This document shows positions 10,874 to 22,719 of a stretch of DNA of 64,000 nt, piece after piece. This stretch comes from Flammula alnicola. Lineage: Eukaryota > Basidiomycota > Agaricomycetes > Agaricales > Strophariaceae. The position numbers and the translations under genes are program-made. The stretch lies in assembly GCA_015499995.1 (NCBI GenBank), contig JADNRV010000149.1:62001-126000 (forward strand), written 5' to 3'. The number at the start of each line of letters is the position of its first letter. Position 1 is the stretch's first letter. Under the pieces are notes generated by a model. It was not told where the DNA came from and did no database searches. It saw only the letters and a list, made by a program, of their open reading frames with translations.

Positions 10874-13311
10874 TCCAATCACCCACAAGACAAGTGCAAC
10901 CGCTTTATCAAAGCGCAGCAGAACGCGCAGGAGAGCGTGCGAGAATATCGCAAGAAGGGCAGAAAAGCGAACAAAGCGCAAGAGACCACTCCAAAGTCCG
11001 AGGAGAATGTTACAGAGTATGCTGGAAATGCGAGTGCTCTCTCTACCTATGATCCATCCACATTGCAGAGTGATGCTGACTTCCATTGGCTTGCAGATAC
11101 AGGGGCCACTTCTCATATGACCCCTCATCGTCACTGGGTGCGCAATTACACGCCATATCGCGTCCCAGTCAAGCTAGCAGATCACACAATCATCTACTTT
11201 GCAGGTATTGGTACTGTGTTGTTCAGTCCCATTATCAATGGAAAGGAATCTCGTTCTGTAGAGTTAACAAGAGTCTTGCATGTACCCCAACTCCGAAATA
11301 ACTTATTGGCCTGTCTTTATCTCACAAAGCGCAAACACATCAAACTGGAAGTTGATGAGACTACCATGTACTTTAAACGCGCTCAAAAGACACTATTTAC
11401 AGCCACAGTGACTTCGGAGAACACAGGTGTACTTGATGGTGTTACTGAGCCTATTCCGGAGTTTGCCAATGTCTCTGCCACTCTGCCATTTGATTTAAAC
11501 CTCTGGCATCGTCGCCTTGGCCACCATAGCTACGACGCGATTCAGAAACTGCTCAAGGGCGAGTTGGTGACTGGACTTGTGCTTGACTCCAAGTTGCAAC
11601 CAGATCCTATTTGTGAACCATGTCTCGCAGGCAAAATGACGTCCAATCCATTCCCAACCTCCCATAGTCATTCTACTACTCCACTAGAATTGATTCACAC
11701 TGATCTCCATGGTCCTCTTCCTGTTCCTACTCCAGAAGGTTACCGTTACTGGGTGACCTTCATTGATGACTGCACCAAGCTTCGCGCTGTAATGCTGTTA
11801 AAACGGAAGAGTGACACATTTGACGCATTCAAGACGTTTAAAGCACATGCTGAAAACCAATTGAATTGCAAGATCAAGTCTATGCAGGATGACAAGGGTG
11901 GTGAATTTATGTCTAATGCTTTTATTCACTTTACGGATCAATGTGGCATTGTGCGACGCCATACTACGCGTAATCGCCCCCAACAGAACGGAGTTGCAGA
12001 GCGAGCAAACCGCACTATTGCGGATCATGTTACTGCTATGCTCAATGAAGCGCACCTTCCTGCATCGTTCTGGGCGCACGCTTTGGCTGCATATATACAT
12101 GTCTGGAATCGACTTCCTACTGCACCTCTGCCTAATACTACTCCGTATGCAGAATGGTACAAGAAGAAACCAGATGTGAGCCATTTGCGCGTTTGGGGCT
12201 GCACTGCATATGTCTACATTCAAAGAGACAAACGCAAGTCGCTTCAGCCACACATGGAGAAGTGCATCTTTGTTGGTTACCCTGCTGGTTACAAGGGTTG
12301 GCAGTTCTACAACCCTGCCACAAAGAAGTTTGTTATCTCTGAACGTGCTGTGTTTCATGAGCGTCACTTCCCTGGCATTGCTGGCTCTGGCCCACTCGCC
12401 AAAAATGCTCTTATGCCAATTGGCACACCTTTGGAACCGGAGACTGCTCCTTTTGTGCCGGAAATCGGGGGGGATGATGATGATGATAATGTGATTCCTC
12501 CTGCGCAAATTCCGCGTCCTGCTGTTATTCCTGCTCCACCCGCACCTCCTGACGCACCTGATGCTCTTCCTGAGCCGCCCGTCGTACCTCCTATTCTAGA
12601 ACCGCCTCCTGCACCTGCATCTCGCACTCCAACACCACCACCACAGCCTAGACGCTCTATGCGTATTTCTAAGCAACCTGGTGAATGGTGGAAAGTCACA
12701 CCTGCTCCGCCACCTCCAGTTGAGGAAGACGATGATGCAGCTGATGATGAAGGTCTTGAGTATGTGCAATTTGCTGGTGCTGCGTCGACTTCAGATCCTC
12801 GCAACTACAGGCAGGCAATGAAGGGCGACGATGCGGACAAGTGGCGTGATGCTGCAAATGCAGAGTACAATACTTTGCTTCAGAATGGCACTTGGGAGTT
12901 AGTTGATCTCCCACCTGGAGAAAAGGCTATTGGCTCTGGTTGGGTGTTTAAAGTCAAACACAATGTGGACAAAAAAAAAAAAAAGAACCTTGAACTGCGC
13001 TCTGTTGACATTTCAGCTGCTTTTACCAATAGTGACCTAGATGAGTGGATATACATGATGCAACCTGAAGGTTTCCACCAAGGTGGACCTAATATGGTTT
13101 GCAGACTCCGAAAATCCCTCTATGGTCTCAAGCAGTCTGCGCGTCAATGGAATATCAAGTTGCATGCTGCTCTCACTGAGATGGGCTTCAAACGCGTTGA
13201 ATCTGACCGCTCTGTCTATATCTACTCTAATGGACAGGTCAAGATCTTTGTGCCCATTTACATTGATGACATTACCTTTGCATCCAAGTCCACTGCAGCT
13301 GTTGACAATGC
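10871..13311 (+). pseudogene. Ty1/copia gag-pol: end of gag, protease, integrase, N-terminal part of RT
   Basis: One open frame continues from the knuckle interrupted at 6259. It carries the aspartic protease (WLADTGATSHM, about 11085), the GAG-pre-integrase motif (LWHRRLGHHSYD, about 11500) and the integrase core (HTDLHGPL, IKSMQDDKGGEF, NGVAERANRTI; about 11690-12020). A Pro-rich linker (about 12420-12720) leads to the copia reverse transcriptase (GTWELVDLPPGEKAIGSGW, then SLYGLKQSARQW and PIYIDDI). At 12971-12984 an A14 tract replaces the RT segment that normally contains the YKARLVAKGF-like motif, so a piece of RT appears deleted in frame. The copy is cut at 13311 by LINE P2. The frame runs on into LINE 5' UTR, and those last residues are not copia. 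Confidence 0.9.
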
Positions 13312-13630
13312 CATCTCTCCTTTTCCAGTAACTACTACGGTCGACCGTGGGAACAACTTCAGCAACCAGCAACATCGTCCCCCACTGCTTCACACCGTCG
13401 AGCGCTCTTGGGCGCTCCGTTACTAGCAAGCAATGCCGCCCAAAACCAATCCGAATCCCAAAGGTGGTGGCGATCGATCTACCCGATCGCCCGCCACACC
13501 TGCTCTTGTCGATCCGCTGGCTGGTTTATCCCCAGCGGAGAGACTCGCTGTTCAGCAGGCCGCCCTCGCAAGGCTGGCCCCCTCTACCACTGCGTCTGTT
13601 TAGGCAGCGCAGTCTACTGCATCTCCCTCC

Positions 13631-13634
<4 letters not shown>

Positions 13635-13670
<36 letters not shown>

Positions 13671-16600
13671 ACAATTTTTATTCCGAAGCACGATCGCAGC
13701 TCGGACTCTAACTAATACAAACGAGTACGCTACAATACCCAATGCAAAAGAAAGAAATTGGTCGCTCGCAGGGGAGCGTGCGGCGCGCGCGAGCGCGACG
13801 CGGGCGAGACTGCACTGCAGCCTGAAACCCAAATAGCGGACCTCGCAGCCCAGGAAATACAAACGCGCGGCGTTGTTAACGCTACCAAACGTAAGGTAGA
13901 TATGGATTAAAAGGGTGGACAGGGGGGTCACCCAGATGAAGTCGGAGCTTGCCCGGCTCTCCCCACTTCGTTGGCAAACTCGACGTTGTCGTTACACCAT
14001 GGCGGGTCCTCCAAGTGATGCGTGCCATAGACTCAGAGAGTCACAGGCGAAGCCATGCAACGAACACGGCTGCGGCCCTCGCGGGATTTGTCACACCACA
14101 ATGGAAACACCTTTGGGCACTAGGTCTTGGGCCAAGGCCCCAACGACACCTAGGATCACCCCCCGTCCAGAGTCCCTCATCCGACTCCGGCCTGGGGCCG
14201 ATTGAACGCAAACGCACTAGGGTTGTCGCTCAAAAATTTCTCAAGACCCCATACTAGGTACGGGGCCCTGTGAGGTAGCATCAAGAGCTTGGGGCACTTG
14301 AAAATATGTGCACGAGTCTGTGGATATTTCCCGCACACGCACCCGAGAGCCAACGGGTCGTCGATTTTGAACCGCTCGTAGTACGAGCCGATCGGAGCAT
14401 GATTCGTTATTACACGGCACATGCGGGCGAACAACTGAGAGTTGCGGCCGCCGACTTCAAGCCACGGCCCGCCGCGAACGGGGGTCGGACGGAGAGGATT
14501 ACCCTTTAGATCCTCTAACTCCAAGAAACTGGAGCCAAGTAAATTAGGAACCTCGTCGACCTCTGTCGACCAGGCCTCCCGCGCTGCAGTGTCAGCTTTG
14601 TTCTTAAGCCAAGCGATAGATAAAGGGGTGTTCGGTGTAACAGGTACACCCGGAAACCCCAGGACGAGGTCATGAGCCTCTTGATGAATGTCCCACTCCA
14701 TATCGGAGGGAGACTCTGCAAAAACGACTTTCCGGTTCCCACCACCTTGGAACCATCGTTCAAGTGTCCTACATACTATCAGAGATGAACCCTGATGAGA
14801 ATGCGGGGAAGGATCAACGGCCATTCGAGCAGCATGCATCGAATCCGTGAAAATAACTATCCTGGTGGCGTCTCCGAACGCTACCATTGCAGAGATGGCC
14901 ACCGAGATGGCATCGAGCTCAGCGTCAGTGCTTATTGCCCGTCCGGAAGAATGGCATCTGGCCAAAACCAGCGCACCCTGCCGTTTGATAACAATGCCGT
15001 TGGCGGCCTGCCAGGGCCCCGGAGGGACCGAGCCGTCGACACCAGCATATGCGGTACCTGGCTCATCGTCACATTTTTCGATGAGTTTGTCCAGGATGAT
15101 CTTCCACGCAGCATCAGGGTCTTCAGCCCTGCTGATACGGGGTTTATCCATCCATGTAAACCGGCTCGCATGCCGGTCCATCAGACGATATCCAGGCCTG
15201 GCGTCTGGAGCAAAAGGCTCCAGCTCCTCCAGACCAGCGGGGTGGAACAATGTATTGCCCACAAGTCCTCCACGCAACTTTTCCCGTTGACGCTCGGTAA
15301 AATTCTCAATCGCCATCTTGTGAGGAGTGGCTTTCTTAAGTAAAGGACCAGCCATAAATGACCGGACCGGGTGGGTATCAGACAAGAGAGAGATCCGGGC
15401 CACCGCCCGAGAGTTCAACCTGTCCAGAAGTAAGGGCATGGGCAGAAGGCCGGCAAGGGCCTCGACGCCATACGAGGGAGAAGTGCGGAAGCACCCAGTA
15501 ATCCAAAGCCCAGCCTTACGCTGAACGTTGGTAAGTTGCGCAATAAGCCCTTTATTTCGAGCCTTGCGGAAATACCACATGCGGTAACCATAAGTAATTA
15601 TGGGGATAACGCACGTGCGGTAGAGGAGGCGCTTAAGATGCGGCGGCAGCCCTCTGGTAGAAGACCCAAGCATTCTCATCGATACGACCGATGTGAACCC
15701 CTTGGTGGAATAATATCTCACATGCTCCTTAAAAGTGAGCTTGCGATCAAAATAAAACCCAAGATATCGCCAGAACGGCTTAGGCTTGAGCCATTTGCCT
15801 GCAGTATAGGGTTCTTCACCCAAATCAATGGCAGGGTTATAAACTGAAGCAGTGTTGTCGAAGTGAAAAATCTCCGACTTCGCGTGCTCCAGAGCGAGAG
15901 CGAACTTGGTAAAGAGCTCAAATATAATCTTGTAAGCCTTACGAAGGTTTACAACATTGGGATCGAGTCCGGTCTCCTGAGAAATCAAGGTACCATCGTC
16001 CACATATGACAGAAGGTCAACCGCAAGATGAATCTCACGGCACCTCTTGTAGAAAAGACGCATGATAGGCGCCAAGTAAATGGCCGACAAGACAGGGGAC
16101 AGGGCTCTGCCCTGTCCCACGCCCACATCTGCCTGCAGAGGGTCTGACAGGAAGGAATTCCACGCATACTGCGTCTTCCTTTCCACCAGATAAGAGCTGA
16201 AAAACTTGACCACCAGCGGTGGAAAGCCAAGCTTCCGAAGAATGATCACAAGAACCTCGTGATTAAGAGAAGGAAAGAACTGAGCAAGGTCAAAGGCAAG
16301 GACGCTAGTCCTCAACCCTCTAGCCCACCCAGCCCTCACCATGTGTGTCAAAAACAGACCCGCATCCTCGGTGGAGCGTCCCCTGACGCCACCAACCTGA
16401 TTCGGGTGAAATATATCCTGTCCGACAGCATCGAACTGGATGCGATTCGAGATCATCTTCTCGATGAGTTTCCCCACGGTGTTCAGAAGCACAATAGGCC
16501 TGAACGCCTTGGGGTAGAGTACGAGGGCTTGCCGGGCTTGGGGATAATAACCGACATAGACTCCTTAAAGGGCGACGGCCAATGACCCACACGCATGCAG

Positions 16601-16792
16601 GCATTAGCAATCGAGATAAGGACCTCCACAGAGTGAGGGTCCCGACGTACAATCTTCTTCAGGTGGGACCAATTGACATGATCCGGACCCGGAGAAGAAA
16701 GACCGGAACACGCAGAAAGAGCTTCCGTGAGTTCCAGCGGGGAGAAGGGAGCCCATTCCCGAACAGGAAGTTGCGGGATGGACTCCAAGAGA
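13635..16792 (-). mobile_element. LINE-Q copy Q1, 5'-truncated
   Basis: Inserted in P2 ORF1 with the 16-bp duplication GCATCTCCCTCCCCTC (13619-13634 and 16793-16808). On the minus strand it runs from a truncated 5' end in the EN-RT linker, through RT and RNase H, to a 3' UTR and a poly(T)-facing tail at 13635-13664. LINE-Q is clearly related to LINE-P throughout ORF2 but diverged in sequence. Its 3' UTR nevertheless ends in the same GTATTAGTTAGAG...TTGTTGATTT(A)n as LINE-P. Confidence 0.92.
14177..16788 (-). pseudogene. LINE-Q ORF2 (RT, RNase H, Cys/His tail), one frameshift
   Basis: The first frame covers 16788-16483 (RT N-terminal region, VREWAPFSPLELTEALSAC). A single-base loss near 16510 (PSYS-TPRRS instead of PSYSAPKAFRP) shifts the frame, and the protein continues to 14177 as one 771-residue frame. 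Visible motifs are FDLAQFFPSLNH and SYVDDGTLIS (RT catalytic Asp pair) and RNase H AYAGVDGSVPPG, DAELDAISV and FTDSMHAA. The C-terminal motif is CVCGKYPQTRAHIFKC. The endonuclease is absent through 5' truncation. Apart from the one indel, the reading frame is clean, so this family was active fairly recently. Confidence 0.88.
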
Positions 16793-18722
16793 GCATCTCC
16801 CTCCCCTCAGAGGCAGGTGTACGCATCTCCAGTTCCTCAGCAGGCGAGGCAACTCACACCGAGACCCGATCGACCCAGATCGAGGTCTTCGATTATCCAC
16901 GACGACAGTGAGGTGCCCTATGGCGAAGAGGGCAATCCTGGCGACGAAGACGAGGACATGTATGGGGAGGACGCCCCCCCTGCAGGCCCTTCTACCCGCG
17001 ATAGCACCACCGCACCTCCGGAGACAGACGACGAGGTGATGCATCGACTTTCTGAGTCTCTTCGGATGGCATCGTCTTGGTTTCGTCACTCCGGTGGCGA
17101 GGCCTTCGACAGTGCTGGTTCGGAGGTCTCTCGACCTCTCGCATCGTCCATCGTTGGGTTTATCTCAGCGGTGTACTCATCTTCGTGGTGGGAAGCCACT
17201 ACACTCAACGTGGACGGTAATCGCACCGTCCATGAGCTTACTTCGACGGTTGTGGCCTCGGTCTCCCATCATGAGGAGACGATTCATGCCTCCACGGCCC
17301 CCATCCTCCCTGGTGCTTCCAGGTCGGGTCCTATGGACACTGACACGGACACTGGGATGTCATCTGCCACCCCCGCCCCCACAACTAGGAAGCCGACTGG
17401 GAAGGCTAGGGCGCCGGCGTTCACAGCGCCATCTGGTGCCCCTGCCCCCCGTCAGCCTCGCAAGAGGCCGGCAGACTCTTACTTGAGGCCCCCGCCTCCT
17501 ATTCCTCCCCGGCCAGCCGGTTATCCGTCCACCCGTCAGAGCTATGCTCAGATGGCTGCGGCCAACCCGTTGTCCCAGAGGGACCCCGCCATGGGCCCTA
17601 GTGCCTTTGGTGGTGGACCCCCTCGTTATCCACCCGCGCCTCGAGTTCCTGCCATGCAGGCGGAGCTCTCTGGCAACAAACGATTCCTGTCGTCTCCGAT
17701 AGGGCCATCCTCTGCGAAGAAGCAGAAGACTACCCTGTCGTTTACCTCGTCCGGACCTACTCGCAAGCAGGTCCTGATCCAATACTCTGGCCCTGGGAAG
17801 CGCCCCAGGGACAGCAAAATCGTCGAGCTTCGCGATAAGATCGACAAAGGACTCCGAGGGCATCTCCCTCGCTACCTCTGGTGTGGCCAACGAGGCCGAC
17901 CTCAACGTTATCCGTGGAGTCGTCCATGCAATCACCCCCACATCCGACACCCTTGATGTGTGGGTTGGGCTCCCCACCTCGAAGTCTTATCTCAAGGCTC
18001 TCGATCTACCTGCGTTCAGTGATTACAACACTAGGACCCCCACCAATGCGACGGAGGTGAAGATGGCGATGCTCGCCTCTCCTCTGTCCATGGATATCAT
18101 GCTCGCGGGCCCCCCTCGCGTCATCCGCAACTCGAAGGCGAGCTCCACAGCTCATGCCTTCTTCGAAATCTACGACTCACAATCGGGTCAACGCGCGAAG
18201 CGTCTTATCAACAAGACCTTCATGTTCCGTGGCAGGGTGATTCTCATTCGCCCAACCGCTGTTAGCCCCGGAGTCCCCCTCTGCACTCGATGCTGGAGGT
18301 GGGGCCACCCGAAAAATTCCTGCAAAGCACGCCAGCCGATCTGCGCGCGCTGCTCTGGCCCGCACGAGGCCGATGTTCATCGCATCGCCGCCTCGTGCTG
18401 CAAACCTCACCCGGAGGCTAAGCCCCCGACCAAAGGCACTCCGCTTGGTACAGACTGCCCCCACACCGCGCGGTGCCCTTCGTGCCGCAAGGATCATTGG
18501 GCCACTTCGAGCCACTGCTCGTTTTGGCGTCACCGCTTCGTCCGTCCTTGGATCGAGGCTAAATATGCTGAGGTACGTGATTTTTGGCTAAATCGTCGTC
18601 CCACCCATCGCTCACATAACGTAGCTTAATGCCAGTACAACCAATGCTGGATGAGGTGCGGGTTTTGAGCTGGAACGTGGCCAGGGACGGGATGTCCCTG
18701 GATGTAGTACTATCAACTTGTA

Positions 18723-19457
18723 TAACGAATCATGCTCCGATCGGCTCGTACTACGAGCGGTTCAAAATCGACGACCCGTTGGCTCTCGGGTGCGTGTGCG
18801 GGAAATATCCACAGACTCGTGCACATATTTTCAAGTGCCCCAAGCTCTTGATGCTACCTCACAGGGCCCCGTACCTAGTATGGGGTCTTGAGAAATTTTT
18901 GAGCGACAACCCTAGTGCGTTTGCGTTCAATCGGCCCCAGGCCGGAGTCGGATGAGGGACTCTGGACGGGGGGTGATCCTAGGTGTCGTCGGGGCCTTGG
19001 CCCAAGACTGCCCGCAGGTGTTTTCATTATGGTGCGATAAATCCCGCGAGGGCCGCAGCCGTGTTCGTTACATGGCTTCGCTTGTGACTCTCTGAGTCTA
19101 TGGCACACATCATTTGGAGGACCCGCCATGGTGTAACGACAACGTCGAGTTTGCCAACGAAGTGGGGAGAGCCGGGCAAGCTCCGACTTCATCTGGGTGA
19201 CCCCCCTGTCCACCCTTTTAATCCATATCTACCTTACGTTTGGTAGCGTTAACAACGCCGCGCGTTTGTATTTCCTGGGCTGCGAGGTCCGCTATTTGGG
19301 TTTCAGGCTGCAGTGCAGTCTCGCCCGCGTCGCGCTCGCGCGCGCCGCACGCTCCCCTGCGAGTGACCAATTTCTTTCTTTTGCATTGGGTATTGTAGCG
19401 TACTCGTTTGTATTAGTTAGAGTCCGAGCTGCGATCGTGCTTCGGAATAAAAATTGT

Positions 19458-19488
<31 letters not shown>
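18723..19488 (+). mobile_element. LINE-Q copy Q2, short 5'-truncated 3' end
   Basis: Flanked by ACTATCAACTTGTA (18709-18722 and 19489-19502) in the P2 endonuclease. It contains only the last 77 codons of LINE-Q ORF2 (ITNHAPIGSYYERF...CVCGKYPQTRAHIFKC..., stop at 18953-18955), the whole 3' UTR and a poly(A) at 19463-19488. The 3' UTR matches that of Q1. It is a typical dead-on-arrival LINE insertion. Confidence 0.9.
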
Positions 19489-19489
<1 letters not shown>

Positions 19490-22400
19490 CTATCAACTTG
19501 TAACAACATCTATGATATTATATTCGTCCAAGAACCCCCTTGGCGACACATAAGGACCGCCCCGTCTGCTAAAACAAGAAAGGGCGAGGATGTCATAGGC
19601 GCACCGAACCACCCAGATTGGCTGGCAATGGTCCGTGCGCCCACTACTGCTGATGAGCGGCCCCGGGTTATGACCTACGTTTCGACTAGGCTAGCCCGGT
19701 ATCGTCCGTCTATACGAAGGGATGTGATCGATCACCCCGATATACAGGTCCTGTCACTCTCAACAAGTGCCGAGACCTTCTTTTTGATGAATGTCTATTC
19801 TGACGCGGACCATGGAGCCATTAATTGGCTCAAGGCCCACGACACTACACTTCCTCGTTTCCATTTCATGGGCGGGGACTTCAACGCACACTCCGAGGAC
19901 TGGGACCCAGGTCACAGTGGTCGGGAGGGATGCGCTCTCTCACTGCAGCAATCCGCTGCTATTCTTGGGCTTGAACTGGCTGCTTTTGGCAACCCAGGGC
20001 CCACGCACATACCAAGAGATCCCACCAAGCGCAAAACGGTGATCGATCTCGCTTTCGTCCCACCTAACCAGGTGATTGACGGTACTGTTGTCCGATGCCC
20101 GGACATTCAACTCAAATCGGACCACATTCCGATTTCGATCACACTGGACATCTCTCCTGCCCCTGACGGGGCAGTTCGGATGTCTCTTCCTACTGATGAT
20201 GTCCCGGCATTCATCAATTCTATCAGCTCGGGGCTTCGGGCTATCGACCCGATTGCCCCTCTTAACACCGAGGAACAGATCGAGGCTGCTGCGCAAGCGG
20301 TGGCTTTGGTCTTCTCTTCTGCATGGGATTCCCATGCTAAAGGGTCCTTTGTTACCCGGCGATCTAAGCCCTGGTGGACCCAGGAGTGCTCAGACGCCCT
20401 TGACACGTTCCAGCGCAGTCATCTGCCCGAGGATTAGAAATCTTTTCGGAAATCTGTCCGAGATGTCAAGCGCGAGTTCTTTGATCAACGAATCCATGAA
20501 ATCGCGTCTGCTAACAAGCGCCCGTGGGACCTCATGAACTGGGTCCAACAGCGCAAACTTCCTCCTTGTGAGGCTCTCCATTATCGTGGCGAGCCTTGCA
20601 ACGACATGCCCGCCCTCTGGGGCGCGCTACACGGTACCTACAACTCTGCGTCTGACAGAGTGTTTGATGCCAACTTGTTGAACTCTCTCCCTACTTTGCC
20701 TGTTAGGGAGTGGGTCCGTTTTTCCGCGCTGGAACTCACAGAGGCTCTCTCTGCGTGTTCTGGTCTGTCCGCTCCGGGTCCGGATCATGTCAATTGGTCC
20801 CACCTGAAGGGGATAGTACGTCGCGACCCTCATTCGGTTGAGGTCTTCCTCTCGATTGCCAATGCCTGCATGCGTGTGGGTTATTGGCCATTGGTATTTA
20901 AGGATTCGCTTTCGGTGATTATTCCCAAACCGAATAAGCCGTCCTACTCTGCACCTAAGGCGTTCAGGCCTATTGTCCTCCTGAATACCGTTGGTAAATT
21001 AATTGAGAAAATGATCTCAAATCGCATTCAGTTCGACGCAGTCGGGCTGGATATTTTTCATCCTAACCAGGTGGGTGGCGTGCGTCAGCGCTCCACTGAG
21101 GATGCTGGGCTCTTCCTCACGCACATTGTGCGTGCAGGCTGGGCTAAGGGTTTAAAGACTAGCGTGGTCGCCTTTGACCTCGCTCAGTTTTTTCCTTCAC
21201 TTAATCACGATGCGCTTGTGATTATCCTTCGGAAACTTGGCTTCCCTCCTTTGGTGGTCAAGTTTTTCGCATCTTATCTGGTAGAGAGGAAGACGCGGTA
21301 TGCGTGGAATTCCTTCCTGTCAGACCCACTACAGGCAGACGTGGGGGTGGGCCAGGGATCGGCCTTGTCCCCTGTCTTGTCGGCTATCTACTTGGCGCCT
21401 ATCATGCGCCTGTTCGAGAGGCGGTGCCTTGTCCTTGGGTTGAGGGTCGACCTTCTCTCTTATGTTGATGATGGCACACTCATCGTGCAAGATGAATGGC
21501 TGATCCACAACGTTGCGAAGCTCAAGAAGGCTTACGCTGTTATCTTCGAGTTGTTCAAGGCTTTTGCTTTGGCGCTCGAGCACGACAAGTCTGAGATCTT
21601 TCATTTCGATCGGTCTCATGCTTATTTTAATCCTAGCATCGATCTCGGGTATGCACCTTACACCGGGGATCGTGCCAACCACCTCAAGCCTAAGCCGTTT
21701 TGGCGGTACCTGGGCTTTTACTTCGACCGCAAGCTCACCTTCAGTGAGCATGTGCGTTATTACTCCACCAAGGGATTCACATCGGTTGTGTCGATGAAGA
21801 TGCTTGGCTCCTCCACTCGGGGGCTTTTGCCTATGCAGAAGCGCCTCCTTTACCGCACATGTGTGGTCCCCATATTCACGTATGGGTACCGCATGTGGTT
21901 CTTCAGGGGTGCCCGCAACAAGGGCCTCATTAAACAGCTTACGCAAGTTCAGCGTAAGGCTGCTCTCTGGATTACGGGTGCATTCCGTACTTCGCCCTCG
22001 GGAGGGGTGGAGGCCCTTGCGGGCCTCCTACCCATCCCTATACTTCTCGAAAGATTGCGCGACCGCTCTGCAGTGCGGGTCGCCACTCTTTCGGACACTC
22101 ATCCGATCTGGTCGTTTATGGCCGGATCATCACTTAAGCGCGCAACCCCCCACCCTATGTCGGTTGAACGCATGCCTGCCGCCCATCGCCGTAAGGTGAC
22201 GGGTGCTCTTATGGATAATGTCAATTACTCCAATGTCCCTGTCGAGTCTACGGAGCCTTTTGCTCCTGAGGCTCATCCGGGTTATCGACTCCTCGATCGG
22301 TACGCTGATCGGTTCAAGTGGCTTTCCAAGCCACGCTTTAGCAGGTCCGAAGATCCTCAAGCGGCTTGGAAGCTAGTCCTGGATGCGTCTCTCGAGTCTC

Positions 22401-22688
22401 TCGAGGACGATCCAGACGCTGCATACGCTGGTGTTGACGGCTCCTGCCCTCCGGGGTGGCAAGCTGCCACTGGTGTTGTTATCAAACGGCAGGGGGCACA
22501 GGTTTACTCTGGGTGTCATGCTGCCAGGAGGGCCTCGTCTACGGACGCAGAGCTCTTTGCTATTCGCGTTGCCATCTCCAATGCCGTGGGTTTTGGGGAT
22601 GTCAAACATATTACTGTTTTCACTGACGCGATGCATGCCGCTCGCCTCTCAGTGGATCCCTCTCCGCACTCCTTCCAGTCGCAGTCAC

Positions 22689-22719
<31 letters not shown>

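Larger units (their letters stand above)
13433..18629 (+). pseudogene. LINE-P ORF1 of P2, split by Q1
   Basis: ORF1 starts at 13433 (MPPKTNPNPKGGGD) and is stopped by a TAG near 13602 where P1 has CAG. It is interrupted at 13634 by LINE Q1 and resumes at 16809 (RQVYASPVPQQ). The frame changes by +1 at about 17847-17858, exactly as in P1, and the second frame (17883 onward) carries CTRCWRWGHPKNSC and two further Cys/His clusters to the TAA at 18627-18629. That stop overlaps the ORF2 ATG. Role: RNA-binding gag-like protein of the LINE RNP; this copy cannot make it. Confidence 0.85.

Noticed and set aside
13312..13426. C-terminal extension of the copia polyprotein (SPFPVTTTVDRGNNFSNQQH...)
   Set aside because: It is the LINE-P 5' UTR read through by chance. 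The same DNA lies upstream of ORF1 in P1, and the copia frame actually resumes at 29844.
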